Shown here in pieces: positions 8,834 to 16,888 of a stretch of DNA of 61,015 nt. A program made the position numbers and the translations under genes. The stretch lies in assembly GCA_009843635.1 (NCBI GenBank), contig VYDB01000023.1, positions 1 through 61,015 on the forward strand, read 5' to 3'. The notes under the pieces were generated by a model. It was not told the DNA's origin. It made no database searches and worked only from the letters and a program-made list of their open reading frames with translations. This stretch comes from Gammaproteobacteria bacterium (GTDB taxonomy: Bacteria > Pseudomonadota > Gammaproteobacteria > Pseudomonadales > Azotimanducaceae). Position 1 is the stretch's first letter; each line of letters opens with the position of its first letter.

Positions 8834-10540
8834 ATGAGTCGTGCCAAAGAGTACGAGACAGTCTTGGTCGCTGCTGCGCAGTGGAAGCGGCGGTGCCTTG
8901 TCGGTACGCAATCACTGCTGACTGATCAAGCTTTGTGGACACGCGAGAACTTCAAAGAACTGCACACGCTCTACGTCGAGAATCCGGATACCTCGAAAGA
9001 CAGCTTTGTGAAGAAGCTGCAGCGTCAGCTTGAGCCGGGGTCCCCGAGCGCGAAATGCCTTTGGGCTGAGATGACGTGGATATACCACTTGAGCCAAGCG
9101 CCCGAGGCGATGGGGGCCGACAAAAAAAGAAATCGAATCAACGAAATATGGGGGTGGTCGGGACTAGATTTCCCCAGAAATCACGAGTTACTAAGCGATA
9201 GGGTGCTTGGCGCTGGGGTAGTCAACCCGGGTACCGCCTACAACACTTATTCGTGGAAGGAATACGAGTTCTTCGTAGACGCCATGTGCGCGTGGTTCTC
9301 TTTAGATCAACGCGAGCGCGATGCGTTGATTGAGAAGCCATGGGACTTCGCCTCGTGGCTGGATGCGACGAAACATGCCGCCAATCGCATGTTTCGGCAC
9401 GCTTTGCTGTTTCTGCTCTTCCCTGATGACTTTGAGCCGACTGTATCCACCAGGAACAAGAAGGACATCGTCAGACGGTTGCACCTTGGTGCCGACATTG
9501 ACACCACCGATGCGGGAGCGGTGGATCATGCCCTGCTGGAAATACGCAACCGTCTTGAGAAGGAGCACCCAAGATTCAGCTTCTACAGTTCGCCAGTTAA
9601 AGAACTCTGGCAAGGCGCGGCACTTCCCACTAGCACTCCTGCCCCAAAGCCTCGCCCAAGTCCAATATCGACCTACACTACCGACCAAGCACACGAGGAC
9701 GTCTTCGTCCCGCGTGATGACTTCGCTCGCATCCTCAAATCGATCGAGTCCCGAAAAAACCTCATCCTCCAAGGCCCTCCAGGCACCGGGAAGACTTTTG
9801 TTGCCCGTCGCATTGCTCGACGACTAATCGAGAGCGAGGACAGCAGCCGTATCGAGATGGTCCAGTTCCACCAGTCCTATGCCTACGAGGACTTCGTCCA
9901 AGGCTACAGGCCCGCGAACAACGGGGGGTTTGAGCTCAAGGACGGTGTGTTCCATCGCTTCTGTCAACTTGCACGGAAATCGAAAGTTCCCCATGTATTC
10001 CTTATCGATGAGATCAATCGAGGGAATCTCTCGCGCATATTTGGCGAGCTTCTCATGCTGATCGAGGCGGACAAGCGCAGGGACGAGTACGCAATCGCCT
10101 TGACCTATTCCGACAAGCCATTCCACGTCCCCTCGAACGTCTACATCCTAGGGATGATGAATACTGCGGACCGTTCCTTGGCCGTGGTTGACTATACCCT
10201 CCGCCGACGATTCGCCTTCGAGACCCTCAAGCCAGCCTTTGCCACGGACTACGGACGTGAGCGTTTCAAGAGGCACCTTGAAGCGAAGGGCGCGACCCCG
10301 GGGTTGATCGCTCGGATATCGGATCGGATTGGCCAGCTCAACAAGAAAATCAGCGAAGACAAGGAACTGGGCGTAGGATTCCAGATCGGCCACAGCTATT
10401 TCGTGCCCGGCGACGGCGATGAGCCTTCAGAGGACTGGTATCGGCACATTGTGGATACCCAGATAGTGCCCCTGCTTCGCGAATACTGGTTCGATTCCCC
10501 CAAGGACGTTGAAACAGAAGCAGCCAGACTCTACGACTGA
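8834..10540 (+). CDS. mcrB: McrB-like AAA+ GTPase subunit of a type IV restriction system
   Basis: A 568-residue protein. The first 280 or so residues form a specificity domain of unrecognised type, with a LLFLLFPDDFEPTVSTRNKKDIV block around residues 190-215. No EVE or E. coli-type McrB DNA-binding domain is obvious. The C-terminal half is a clear McrB AAA+ motor: Walker A GPPGTGKT at 314-321, VQFHQSYAYEDFVQGYRP, Walker B LIDEINRG near 390-396, MNTADRS at 442-448 and an LRRRFAFE sensor/arginine-finger segment. McrB subunits hydrolyse GTP to translocate DNA and drive McrC cleavage of modified DNA. The ATG at 8834 has AGGAA about 10 nt upstream. The mcrC gene follows after 8 bp. Confidence 0.88.
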   Translation: MSRAKEYETVLVAAAQWKRRCLVGTQSLLTDQALWTRENFKELHTLYVENPDTSKDSFVKKLQRQLEPGSPSAKCLWAEMTWIYHLSQAPEAMGADKKRNRINEIWGWSGLDFPRNHELLSDRVLGAGVVNPGTAYNTYSWKEYEFFVDAMCAWFSLDQRERDALIEKPWDFASWLDATKHAANRMFRHALLFLLFPDDFEPTVSTRNKKDIVRRLHLGADIDTTDAGAVDHALLEIRNRLEKEHPRFSFYSSPVKELWQGAALPTSTPAPKPRPSPISTYTTDQAHEDVFVPRDDFARILKSIESRKNLILQGPPGTGKTFVARRIARRLIESEDSSRIEMVQFHQSYAYEDFVQGYRPANNGGFELKDGVFHRFCQLARKSKVPHVFLIDEINRGNLSRIFGELLMLIEADKRRDEYAIALTYSDKPFHVPSNVYILGMMNTADRSLAVVDYTLRRRFAFETLKPAFATDYGRERFKRHLEAKGATPGLIARISDRIGQLNKKISEDKELGVGFQIGHSYFVPGDGDEPSEDWYRHIVDTQIVPLLREYWFDSPKDVETEAARLYD

Positions 10541-10548
10541 CGCTAACG

Positions 10549-11628
10549 TTGGACAGCATCCCGATACTGAACCTTTACTACCTGCTTTGCTACGCGTGGG
10601 GCAGAGTTCAGGAACGGGACACGACACGGCTCGCGGGACTGAAGGACATCCTGACAGCGCAGGATCTCTTGGGCAAAGTTCTTGCGGGCGGCGTAAACCA
10701 CCTCTGGCGACGCGGTTTGGACCGCGGTTACGTGGAGAAACGAGAAGATCTCGCTGGCATTCGCGGGAAACTGTCAGTCAGTGAAACGGCGAAGCGCATG
10801 CTCCGTGTGCGGGGGCGAGCGGCGTGCGACTTCGAGGAACTATCTGTGGACATACTTCCGAACCGAATACTGCGTACTTCGCTGCATGGGCTGTTACGGC
10901 GCGAGACCCCGTTGCACAGCGATGTCAGTAGCGAGGTGCGCTCTGCATACAGGAGACTCGACAGCGTGTCGCTGACCCGCGTCGAACGAGGAACCTTTGA
11001 CGAAGTCCGGCTCGGCGGCAACAGAAGGCTCTACCGGTTCCTGCTGTCGGTTTGCAGGCTCATTTACGAAAACTCGCTGGTCAAGGAGAGCAGCGGACAA
11101 ATCACTTTCCGTGACTTCAGGCGGGATGAAGCGACGATGTGGGCGCTTTTTGAGGAATTCGTTACGGGATTCTACGAGCGCGAACAGCGAGTGTACGACG
11201 TGAATCAAAGGGGGCGTGACGTACAATGGGCTGACGCCTACGCTGAGGACGACGCCAACCGCGCATTGATTCCTGCCATGACTGCGGATCTGATACTCGA
11301 GTCGCCCGAGCGCCGGATTATCTTGGACACAAAGTTCTACAGAGATGCACTTGCCCGGCGCACGGCCTTAGGATCCGGCAAGCTGCACTCCAGCAACCTG
11401 TACCAACTCCTAGCCTACCTGCGGAACCGTCAAGAGAAACAACCGAATGGGGCGAAACACGAAGGCATTCTGCTTTACCCGGAGGTCGGTGAGCCGCTAA
11501 GGGGCGACATCCGGCTTGAGGGATTTCGCATTCAAGCGCGGACTGTCAATCTCAACCGGGACTGGCGCCTAATCCACAAGGAAATGCTAGCAACTATCGG
11601 GCTCAATCAGTCCGGTCGGGCTGCGTAA
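10549..11628 (+). CDS. mcrC: McrC-like endonuclease subunit
   Basis: A 359-residue McrC-family protein starting at TTG 10549, 8 bp after mcrB. The N-terminal part (IPILNLYYLLCYAWGR, then FEELSVDILPNRILRT) is typical of the family and contacts McrB. The PD-(D/E)xK nuclease core is visible: Asp 247 in TADLI, then Asp 260 and Lys 262 in ILDTKFY. The 13- and 2-residue spacing equals that of the E. coli McrC catalytic triad D244/D257/K259. It is followed by a Gln-containing helix (SNLYQLLAYL). All catalytic residues are present, so the nuclease should be active. It cuts DNA when assembled with the McrB hexamer. Confidence 0.88.
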   Translation: MDSIPILNLYYLLCYAWGRVQERDTTRLAGLKDILTAQDLLGKVLAGGVNHLWRRGLDRGYVEKREDLAGIRGKLSVSETAKRMLRVRGRAACDFEELSVDILPNRILRTSLHGLLRRETPLHSDVSSEVRSAYRRLDSVSLTRVERGTFDEVRLGGNRRLYRFLLSVCRLIYENSLVKESSGQITFRDFRRDEATMWALFEEFVTGFYEREQRVYDVNQRGRDVQWADAYAEDDANRALIPAMTADLILESPERRIILDTKFYRDALARRTALGSGKLHSSNLYQLLAYLRNRQEKQPNGAKHEGILLYPEVGEPLRGDIRLEGFRIQARTVNLNRDWRLIHKEMLATIGLNQSGRAA

Positions 11629-11771
11629 CGGTTTTGCGCACACTGCCAGAACGGGCAAATGACTAGCGGGCGGTGGAGAAAGGCAATGAAGCGCCGAAGC
11701 GCCCCAAAGCCTCCAAAACGAACTGTGCTCCAGTCCTTCCAAGTTGTCCAGCTTTACTTGGCGAGCGTCCG

Positions 11772-12872
11772 CTATCGGGACTCCGCGGCCGGTTCCACCC
11801 GCCAAATTCGAGCGTCCTCGCCATCCTCCACCACGTACAGGTAGCCATCGTGGCTGCGCACGTCGCGGATGCGGCGGCCGAGTTCGCTGAATAGTGCCTC
11901 TTCGCCCACCACTGCGCCGTTTTCGAGGTCCAGGCGGCGGACTTCCTGGTCCACCAAGGCACCGGCGAACAGGTCGCCCTGCCACTCCGGGAAGCGGTCG
12001 CCGGCATAGACCGCCAAGCTGGCGGGGGCGATGGATGGGGTCCAGTGGTCGAGGGGCGCGGCCAGGCCCGGCGCTTCTTGAAACGGTGACACATAGGCGC
12101 CGTTGTAGTCCAGCCCAAAGGTGACGGCGGGCCAGCCGTAGTTGGCCCCCGCTACCAGTCGATTGGTTTCGTCGCCGCCGCGTGGGCCGTGCTCGTTGAG
12201 ATACGCCGTGCCGTCTTGGGCAACCGCCAAGCCTTGGGCGTTGCGGTGGCCGTAGGTGTAGATGGCCGGATGGGCACCGTCATGCCCGATGAAGGGATTG
12301 TCCGCCGGTATGCTACCGTCGAGGTGAATGCGCACCGTCTTGCCGAGCAGGCTGCCCAAGTCCTGGGCCGCTTCCCGAAAGTCGAAGCCGTCCCCAGAGG
12401 TCAGCAGCAGGGTGCCGTCCGGCAGGAAAGCCATGCGGCCACCGTAGTGCACCGCGGTCGGCTTGCGTGGCTGCACCGAGAAGATCACCTCCGCATCGAC
12501 CAAGGCACCGCTCACCAGCCGGGCGCGCAGGATTTCAGTGGCGTTGTCGTCGGCGGGCGGGGCGGCGTAGGAGAGAAATAGGGTTTGATTGCGCTCAAAA
12601 TCGGGATGCAGCAGCACATCGAACAGCCCGCCCTGGCTCATGCGGTACACCTCGGGCACGCCAGCGATGGGGTCGCCCAAGACACCCTCCGGGGAGACTT
12701 CCCGAAGGGTGCCGCCGAGTTCGGTGACCAACAGCCCGCCGCCCGGGAGAAAGGCGACGCACCACGGGAAATCCAAGCCCTCCGCCACTGGAACGAGCCT
12801 GTAGTCCTGCGCCGCGGCAGCGGCCATCGCCAAGTTGAGCGTCAATCCCAAAATGAGCGCTTTCGTTCCCAT
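11772..12872 (-). CDS. PQQ-dependent sugar dehydrogenase (YliI/glucose-sorbosone dehydrogenase family)
   Basis: A 366-residue secreted beta-propeller enzyme. The ATG at 12872 begins a signal peptide (ALILGLTLNLAMAAAAAQ); a start 24 nt upstream would add eight polar residues. Family blocks present include LDFPWCVAFLPGGGLLVTELGG, the GGRMAFLPDGTLLLTSGDG strand, TYGHRNAQGLA with the catalytic histidine region, HGPRGGDETNRL and YGWP, which together bind PQQ and calcium. The enzyme oxidises aldose sugars in the periplasm and passes electrons to the respiratory chain. The gene converges on mcrC with a 143-bp gap. No pqq biosynthesis genes are in the window. Confidence 0.85.
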   Translation of the reverse strand: MGTKALILGLTLNLAMAAAAAQDYRLVPVAEGLDFPWCVAFLPGGGLLVTELGGTLREVSPEGVLGDPIAGVPEVYRMSQGGLFDVLLHPDFERNQTLFLSYAAPPADDNATEILRARLVSGALVDAEVIFSVQPRKPTAVHYGGRMAFLPDGTLLLTSGDGFDFREAAQDLGSLLGKTVRIHLDGSIPADNPFIGHDGAHPAIYTYGHRNAQGLAVAQDGTAYLNEHGPRGGDETNRLVAGANYGWPAVTFGLDYNGAYVSPFQEAPGLAAPLDHWTPSIAPASLAVYAGDRFPEWQGDLFAGALVDQEVRRLDLENGAVVGEEALFSELGRRIRDVRSHDGYLYVVEDGEDARIWRVEPAAESR

Positions 12873-12915
12873 GAGACCCCGGTTATGGTTAACCAATGAC
12901 GGGACGCAAGCTTAC

Positions 12916-13362
12916 ATGATCCGCCGGGTCGCAGCCTTCGCCGCCGGGGTGCTGGCCACCTACGTCTTGGCGGCCGTCGTTTCCACGCAAATGATCCTGG
13001 GCGAGGTCGCCGCGCTTGGCCTGCCCGTCGACTTCCGTGACCGCGCCGCTGCGACGCTGCATGACTTGGCCGGCATGGCCATGGCCTACCTGCCGCTGAT
13101 CGGCGCGAGCTTGCTGATCGCCTTTCCCGTTGCCGCCCTGGTTCTGCGCTACGTCCGGCTGCCGCGCGCCCTCGGCTACGCCTTGGCGGGCGGTGCCGCG
13201 ATCTGGGCGCTGCATCTCATCATGATCGCCACGTTCGGCATGCATCCCGTGCCCGCCACGCGAACGACGTTGGGCCTGGCGCTGCAGGCTGGGGCAGGGT
13301 TGGTTGGCGGATACGTCTTCGCCCGCATCACCGCAGGGGTGTCAAGAACGACTGCGCAGTGA
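12916..13362 (+). CDS. Small integral membrane protein of unknown function
   Basis: A 148-residue protein with four hydrophobic segments: VAAFAAGVLATYVLAAVV, MAMAYLPLIGASLLIAFPVAALVL, ALAGGAAIWALHLIMIATF and LGLALQAGAGLVGGYVF. The start at ATG 12916 keeps the Arg-rich MIRRV in front of the first helix, as the positive-inside rule expects, and avoids overlap with the divergent sugar dehydrogenase gene. No family is recognised. It lies 15 nt before the FAD monooxygenase and could be co-transcribed with it. Confidence 0.6.
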   Translation: MIRRVAAFAAGVLATYVLAAVVSTQMILGEVAALGLPVDFRDRAAATLHDLAGMAMAYLPLIGASLLIAFPVAALVLRYVRLPRALGYALAGGAAIWALHLIMIATFGMHPVPATRTTLGLALQAGAGLVGGYVFARITAGVSRTTAQ

Positions 13363-13377
13363 ACGCAGCAGGCGCAC

Positions 13378-14637
13378 ATGGCTAACGGCCGCGTGCTCAT
13401 CGCCGGCGGTGGCATCGGCGGGCTGACGGCGGCGCTTTGCTTGGCCAAGGCGGGTTTCGAGGTGGCGCTGTTCGAGCAAGCCGCCGAATTCGGGGAGATC
13501 GGCGCGGGCATTCAACTGAGCCCGAATTGCACCCGGGTGCTGCACCATCTGGGTCTGGAACCGGCGCTTAGGGCCTGCGCCTTCCTGCCCGAAGGCACGG
13601 AATTCCGGGCTTGGAAGTCCGGCAAGGTGATTGGCGCCTCGGCGTTGGGTAAGACCGTGCGGGATCGCTACGGCTTTCCCTACTACCACATTCACCGTGG
13701 CGACTTGCTGCGGGTGCTGGTGGAGGCGGCCGAAGGTTCCTCCGCCATCGAGCTGAACACCGCCTCCGAAGTGAGGGGATTCGAACAGCATGGCCGGGTG
13801 CGCATTGCCGTTGGCGGTGTTGGCGGCATCGCCAGCGATGCCGTTCATGAGGGGGATGCGTTGATTGGGGCCGACGGCATCCATTCGGCGGTCCGTGCCC
13901 AGCTCTTTGGCGACGCTGCGCCCCGGTTCACCGGCAACGTGGCTTGGCGGGCACTCGTGCCGGCGGAACGACTGCCGGCTGGCTTGGTGCGGCCCATGTC
14001 CACCGCCTGGTGGGGGCCGCACAAGCACTTCGTTCACTACTACTTGCGCTCGGGCACCTTGGTGAACTGCGTATGCGTCGTCGAAAAGACCGGCTGGGAG
14101 GTTGAATCCTGGACCGAACGCGGCGATTTCGAGGAGCTCAAGCGCGATTTCGCAGGCTGGCATGAGGACATTCAGACCCTGATCGATAACACGGACCGAA
14201 ACTCCCTGTACAAGTGGGCGCTGCACGACCGGCCGCCCTTGCCCCTCTGGGGCAAGGGCGCGGTCACCTTGCTCGGCGATGCCTGCCATCCCACCCTGCC
14301 CTTCATGGCGCAGGGCGCAGCCATGGCGATTGAGGACGCCGCCGTGCTGGCGGGCTGCCTAGCCGCCGACGATGCCGTGACCGCTGGATTGAAGCGCTAC
14401 GAAGACCTGCGCCGCGCGCGCACGGCCAAGATTCAAAACGGCTCGCGCCGCAATGCCAAGCTCTTTCACCTAACTGGCGTCAAGGCCTGGCTGCGCAACC
14501 GGGCGGCGAAACGCGCGGGCGGACGAACCATGGACGGCCTGTTTCGCTACGACGCACTGCAAGCGCCAAATGCCGCTCCCGACCATCCTAGATCTAACGC
14601 TCTTCCTAGCAGAGGCACTCTCGGAAAAGGTGCATAA
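13378..14637 (+). CDS. FAD-dependent monooxygenase, salicylate/3-hydroxybenzoate hydroxylase type
   Basis: A 419-residue class A flavoprotein monooxygenase. The N-terminal Rossmann motif is VLIAGGGIGGLTAALCLAKAG. The ADP-ribose-proximal GADGIHSAVRAQLFG segment (DG motif) and VTLLGDACHPTLPFMAQGAAMAIEDAAVL (GD motif binding the ribityl chain) are all in place. Such enzymes hydroxylate aromatic rings using NAD(P)H and oxygen in the cytoplasm. A VOC-fold protein gene follows by 58 nt, a common pairing of ring hydroxylation and ring cleavage, so an aromatic substrate is likely. The exact substrate is not readable. The ATG at 13378 is the only sensible start. Confidence 0.83.
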   Translation: MANGRVLIAGGGIGGLTAALCLAKAGFEVALFEQAAEFGEIGAGIQLSPNCTRVLHHLGLEPALRACAFLPEGTEFRAWKSGKVIGASALGKTVRDRYGFPYYHIHRGDLLRVLVEAAEGSSAIELNTASEVRGFEQHGRVRIAVGGVGGIASDAVHEGDALIGADGIHSAVRAQLFGDAAPRFTGNVAWRALVPAERLPAGLVRPMSTAWWGPHKHFVHYYLRSGTLVNCVCVVEKTGWEVESWTERGDFEELKRDFAGWHEDIQTLIDNTDRNSLYKWALHDRPPLPLWGKGAVTLLGDACHPTLPFMAQGAAMAIEDAAVLAGCLAADDAVTAGLKRYEDLRRARTAKIQNGSRRNAKLFHLTGVKAWLRNRAAKRAGGRTMDGLFRYDALQAPNAAPDHPRSNALPSRGTLGKGA

Positions 14638-14695
14638 TTGGGGGTTGAAGGAACTCCGAGCAACGATCAATCGGAGGATTGAGGAGGAAACGCAC

Positions 14696-15394
14696 GTGAA
14701 CAAGGTCGATGGACTGCACCATCTGGCGATCTGCACCAGCAACATGAAGGAGCAGATCGAGTTCTTCACCGACAAGCTCGGCATGGAGTTGGTGGCCCTG
14801 TATTGGATGCATGGGGTGCCCAACACTTGGCACGGCTTTCTGCGCCTGAACGACGAGGCTTCCATTGCCTTCGTCTGCAACCCGGACATCGAGAAGATTC
14901 CCGTCGAACTGGGCAAGACCCATGCCGGCAACCCGGCCGCCAACTGCGCACGGGGCGCCATGCAACACTTGGCGCTGCGGGTGAAGGACCACGGCGAGAT
15001 CCTCGCCATGCGCGACCGGCTGCGCGCCAAGGGCGTCCCGGTTTCCGGGCCCATAAACCACGGCTTTTGCGCCTCCATCTACTTTGCGGGGCCGGAGAAT
15101 CTGTCCTTGGAGCTGTCCTACTCCACGGAACCGATCAACCAAGAGGCCTGGATCGACCCCGAAGTGGTGGAAATGGCGGGCATCTCCGCCGAGGAGTTGG
15201 CCCGCTACAAGCGTCCGGCCCATTTCGAGGACCAAGGCGGCGCGGTGGCGCAGCCGGATCTGGACAGCCCCGGCCCGCACATGACCAACTATCCGGAAGG
15301 CGCTTACGAGATGCTCATGGGCGTTCCGGATGAGGCGATTTGGAACAGCGTGGACAACCAACCGCCGGTCGCGGTCGAGGCGGCGGCTGGCTAG
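14696..15394 (+). CDS. VOC-superfamily (glyoxalase/extradiol dioxygenase-like) protein
   Basis: A 232-residue protein with two repeats of the vicinal-oxygen-chelate fold. The first begins GLHHLAICTSNMKEQIEFFTDKLGM; the second includes MQHLALRVKDHGEILAMRDRLRAKG and ends ENLSLELSY. Candidate metal ligands are the His of HHLAI, the His of QHLAL and the Glu of LSLELS. The start GTG 14696 is set by a strong Shine-Dalgarno, GAGGAGG (14681-14687, 8 nt away). The frame is open further upstream but would run through this site. It lies just after the FAD monooxygenase, suggesting action on the same aromatic compound. Dioxygenase activity is inferred only. Confidence 0.72.
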   Translation: MNKVDGLHHLAICTSNMKEQIEFFTDKLGMELVALYWMHGVPNTWHGFLRLNDEASIAFVCNPDIEKIPVELGKTHAGNPAANCARGAMQHLALRVKDHGEILAMRDRLRAKGVPVSGPINHGFCASIYFAGPENLSLELSYSTEPINQEAWIDPEVVEMAGISAEELARYKRPAHFEDQGGAVAQPDLDSPGPHMTNYPEGAYEMLMGVPDEAIWNSVDNQPPVAVEAAAG

Positions 15395-15433
15395 CACACC
15401 ATCTCAAATCATCCCACTAGAGAGAAGAAATAG

Positions 15434-15952
15434 ATGAAGATCATTGCAATTGCATGCGCCGCACTCGCCACCGTCTTGGCGTCCATGACCGTTTCGGCCA
15501 CCGATAGGGCCGGGGCCGAAATCCTCAATGCCGAGGGCTCAGTGGTCGGCAAGGCCAGCTTCGAGCAGACCCCAACCGGCGTGCTCATGTTCGTCGACGT
15601 CACGGACCTGCACCCCGGCGCCCACGGCATCCACCTGCACGGTACTGGCGCCTGCGCACCGGACTTCACGGCCGCTAAGGGCCATGTCAATCCCGACCAG
15701 ACCCCGCACGGCCTGCGCAACCCCGACGGACCCGACAACGGCGACCTGCCCAACCTGTACGTGGCCGCCGACGGTTCCGCCAAAGCCGAGTTTTTCACCA
15801 CCCGCGTCTCGGTGGTGGAAGGCGCCGCGCCCGCGCTCCTCGATGAGGACGGCTCCGCCGTCATCATTCACGACCAACCCGACGATCACATGACCCAACC
15901 CATCGGCGGCGCAGGCGGCCGCATTGGCTGCGGCATCATCAAGCGGATGTAG
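15434..15952 (+). CDS. sodC: Periplasmic Cu/Zn superoxide dismutase
   Basis: A 172-residue protein with a signal peptide (IIAIACAALATVLASMTVSA). All hallmarks of Cu/Zn SOD are visible: copper ligands His 67 and His 69 (GIHLHG), the bridging His 84 (GHVNP) and His 146 (IIHDQPDDH), with zinc ligands expected at His 92 and Asp 104. The disulfide pair is Cys 74/Cys 166, and the guiding Arg 163 lies in GGRIGCG. It dismutates superoxide in the periplasm. AGAGAGAAG lies just upstream of the ATG at 15434. It ends 8 bp before the convergent LLM oxidoreductase gene. Confidence 0.93.
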   Translation: MKIIAIACAALATVLASMTVSATDRAGAEILNAEGSVVGKASFEQTPTGVLMFVDVTDLHPGAHGIHLHGTGACAPDFTAAKGHVNPDQTPHGLRNPDGPDNGDLPNLYVAADGSAKAEFFTTRVSVVEGAAPALLDEDGSAVIIHDQPDDHMTQPIGGAGGRIGCGIIKRM

Positions 15953-15960
15953 CTTAAGCC

Positions 15961-16848
15961 TTATCCCTCCGCCAAATCGCCGACCACATCCCAATAGGTT
16001 TGCAGGGCGTCAATGTGGGCTTGGGGCGAACCCAAGCCCTCGCCGATGCCCCGCATGGCCATGCCCCGCATGGCGACGTGGCTGGCGCCAACGGACTGCC
16101 AGGCTTCGATGTCCGAACGCCAGGCGTCCGGGCCCGCTTGGTAGTTGAGCAGCGCCTCGAAGCCGAAATCCGCTGGATTCCTGCCGGCATCATCGAGCTC
16201 AAGGCGGACTTTCTCCGCCGCGGCCAGGTTGGCTTTCTGGCTGGCCCCGAAAATAAAGCCGTCGCCGATTCGGGCGGCGCGCCGGAACGCCGCATCGGTG
16301 AAGCCGCCGAACCAGATGGGAATGGAACGCCCCGGCAGGGGCTTCAAGCCGGCCCGCTCGACGCGGTGCCAGCGGCCGGCGTAGTCCAGCACCGGCTCGG
16401 CCCAAAGCTGGCGCAGCAGTTCCACCTGCTCGCCTTGGCGGGCGCCGCGATTGGTGAAGTCTTCGTTCAGGGCGTCGAACTCGACGTAGTTCCAGCCCGT
16501 GCCGACGCCCAAGCGCAGGCGTCCCCCGGAAAGCAGGTCGATCTCGGCGGCCTGCTTGGCAACCAGCACCGTCTGCCGCTGGGGCAGGATCAGGATGCCG
16601 GTGGCCAGTTCCATCCGGGAGGTGCAAGCGGCGAAGTAGCCGAACAGCACGAACGGCTCGTGGAAGGCCGACTGCTCGGTGTAAGGCCCCCAGAGCGGTG
16701 GCTCCCGGCCTTCGTGCACCGCGCCGATGACATGGTCGTAGGCGAGGATGTGGGAGTAGCCCAAGCCCTCCGCGGTCTGCGCCCAATCGCGAATGACGGC
16801 CGGGTCGTTGCCGATGTCCAAATGGGGAAACACTGCGCCGATTTTCAT
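15961..16848 (-). CDS. LLM-class (F420- or FMN-dependent) oxidoreductase
   Basis: A 295-residue luciferase-like monooxygenase/F420 oxidoreductase. Typical blocks are MKIGAVFPHLDIG, AEGLGYSHILAYDHVIG, GYFAACTSRMELATGILILPQRQTVLVAKQAAEIDLLSGGRLRLGVGTGWN and PIWFGGFTDAAFRRAARIGDGFIFG, which form the TIM barrel and cofactor pocket of the F420-dependent subgroup. The substrate is unknown. A Shine-Dalgarno AAGGAGC precedes the ATG. The upstream lipoprotein gene is on the same strand, 40 nt away. Whether the host makes F420 cannot be told from this window. Confidence 0.82.
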   Translation of the reverse strand: MKIGAVFPHLDIGNDPAVIRDWAQTAEGLGYSHILAYDHVIGAVHEGREPPLWGPYTEQSAFHEPFVLFGYFAACTSRMELATGILILPQRQTVLVAKQAAEIDLLSGGRLRLGVGTGWNYVEFDALNEDFTNRGARQGEQVELLRQLWAEPVLDYAGRWHRVERAGLKPLPGRSIPIWFGGFTDAAFRRAARIGDGFIFGASQKANLAAAEKVRLELDDAGRNPADFGFEALLNYQAGPDAWRSDIEAWQSVGASHVAMRGMAMRGIGEGLGSPQAHIDALQTYWDVVGDLAEG

Positions 16849-16888
16849 GCCCGCTCCTTGGGTTCAGTGATTGAATGGGGGTGGATCG

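Noticed and set aside
11691-11702. GCGC stem with a TTCG loop (minus strand) between mcrC and the sugar dehydrogenase
   Set aside because: Only four pairs and no T tract, so not called as a terminator.
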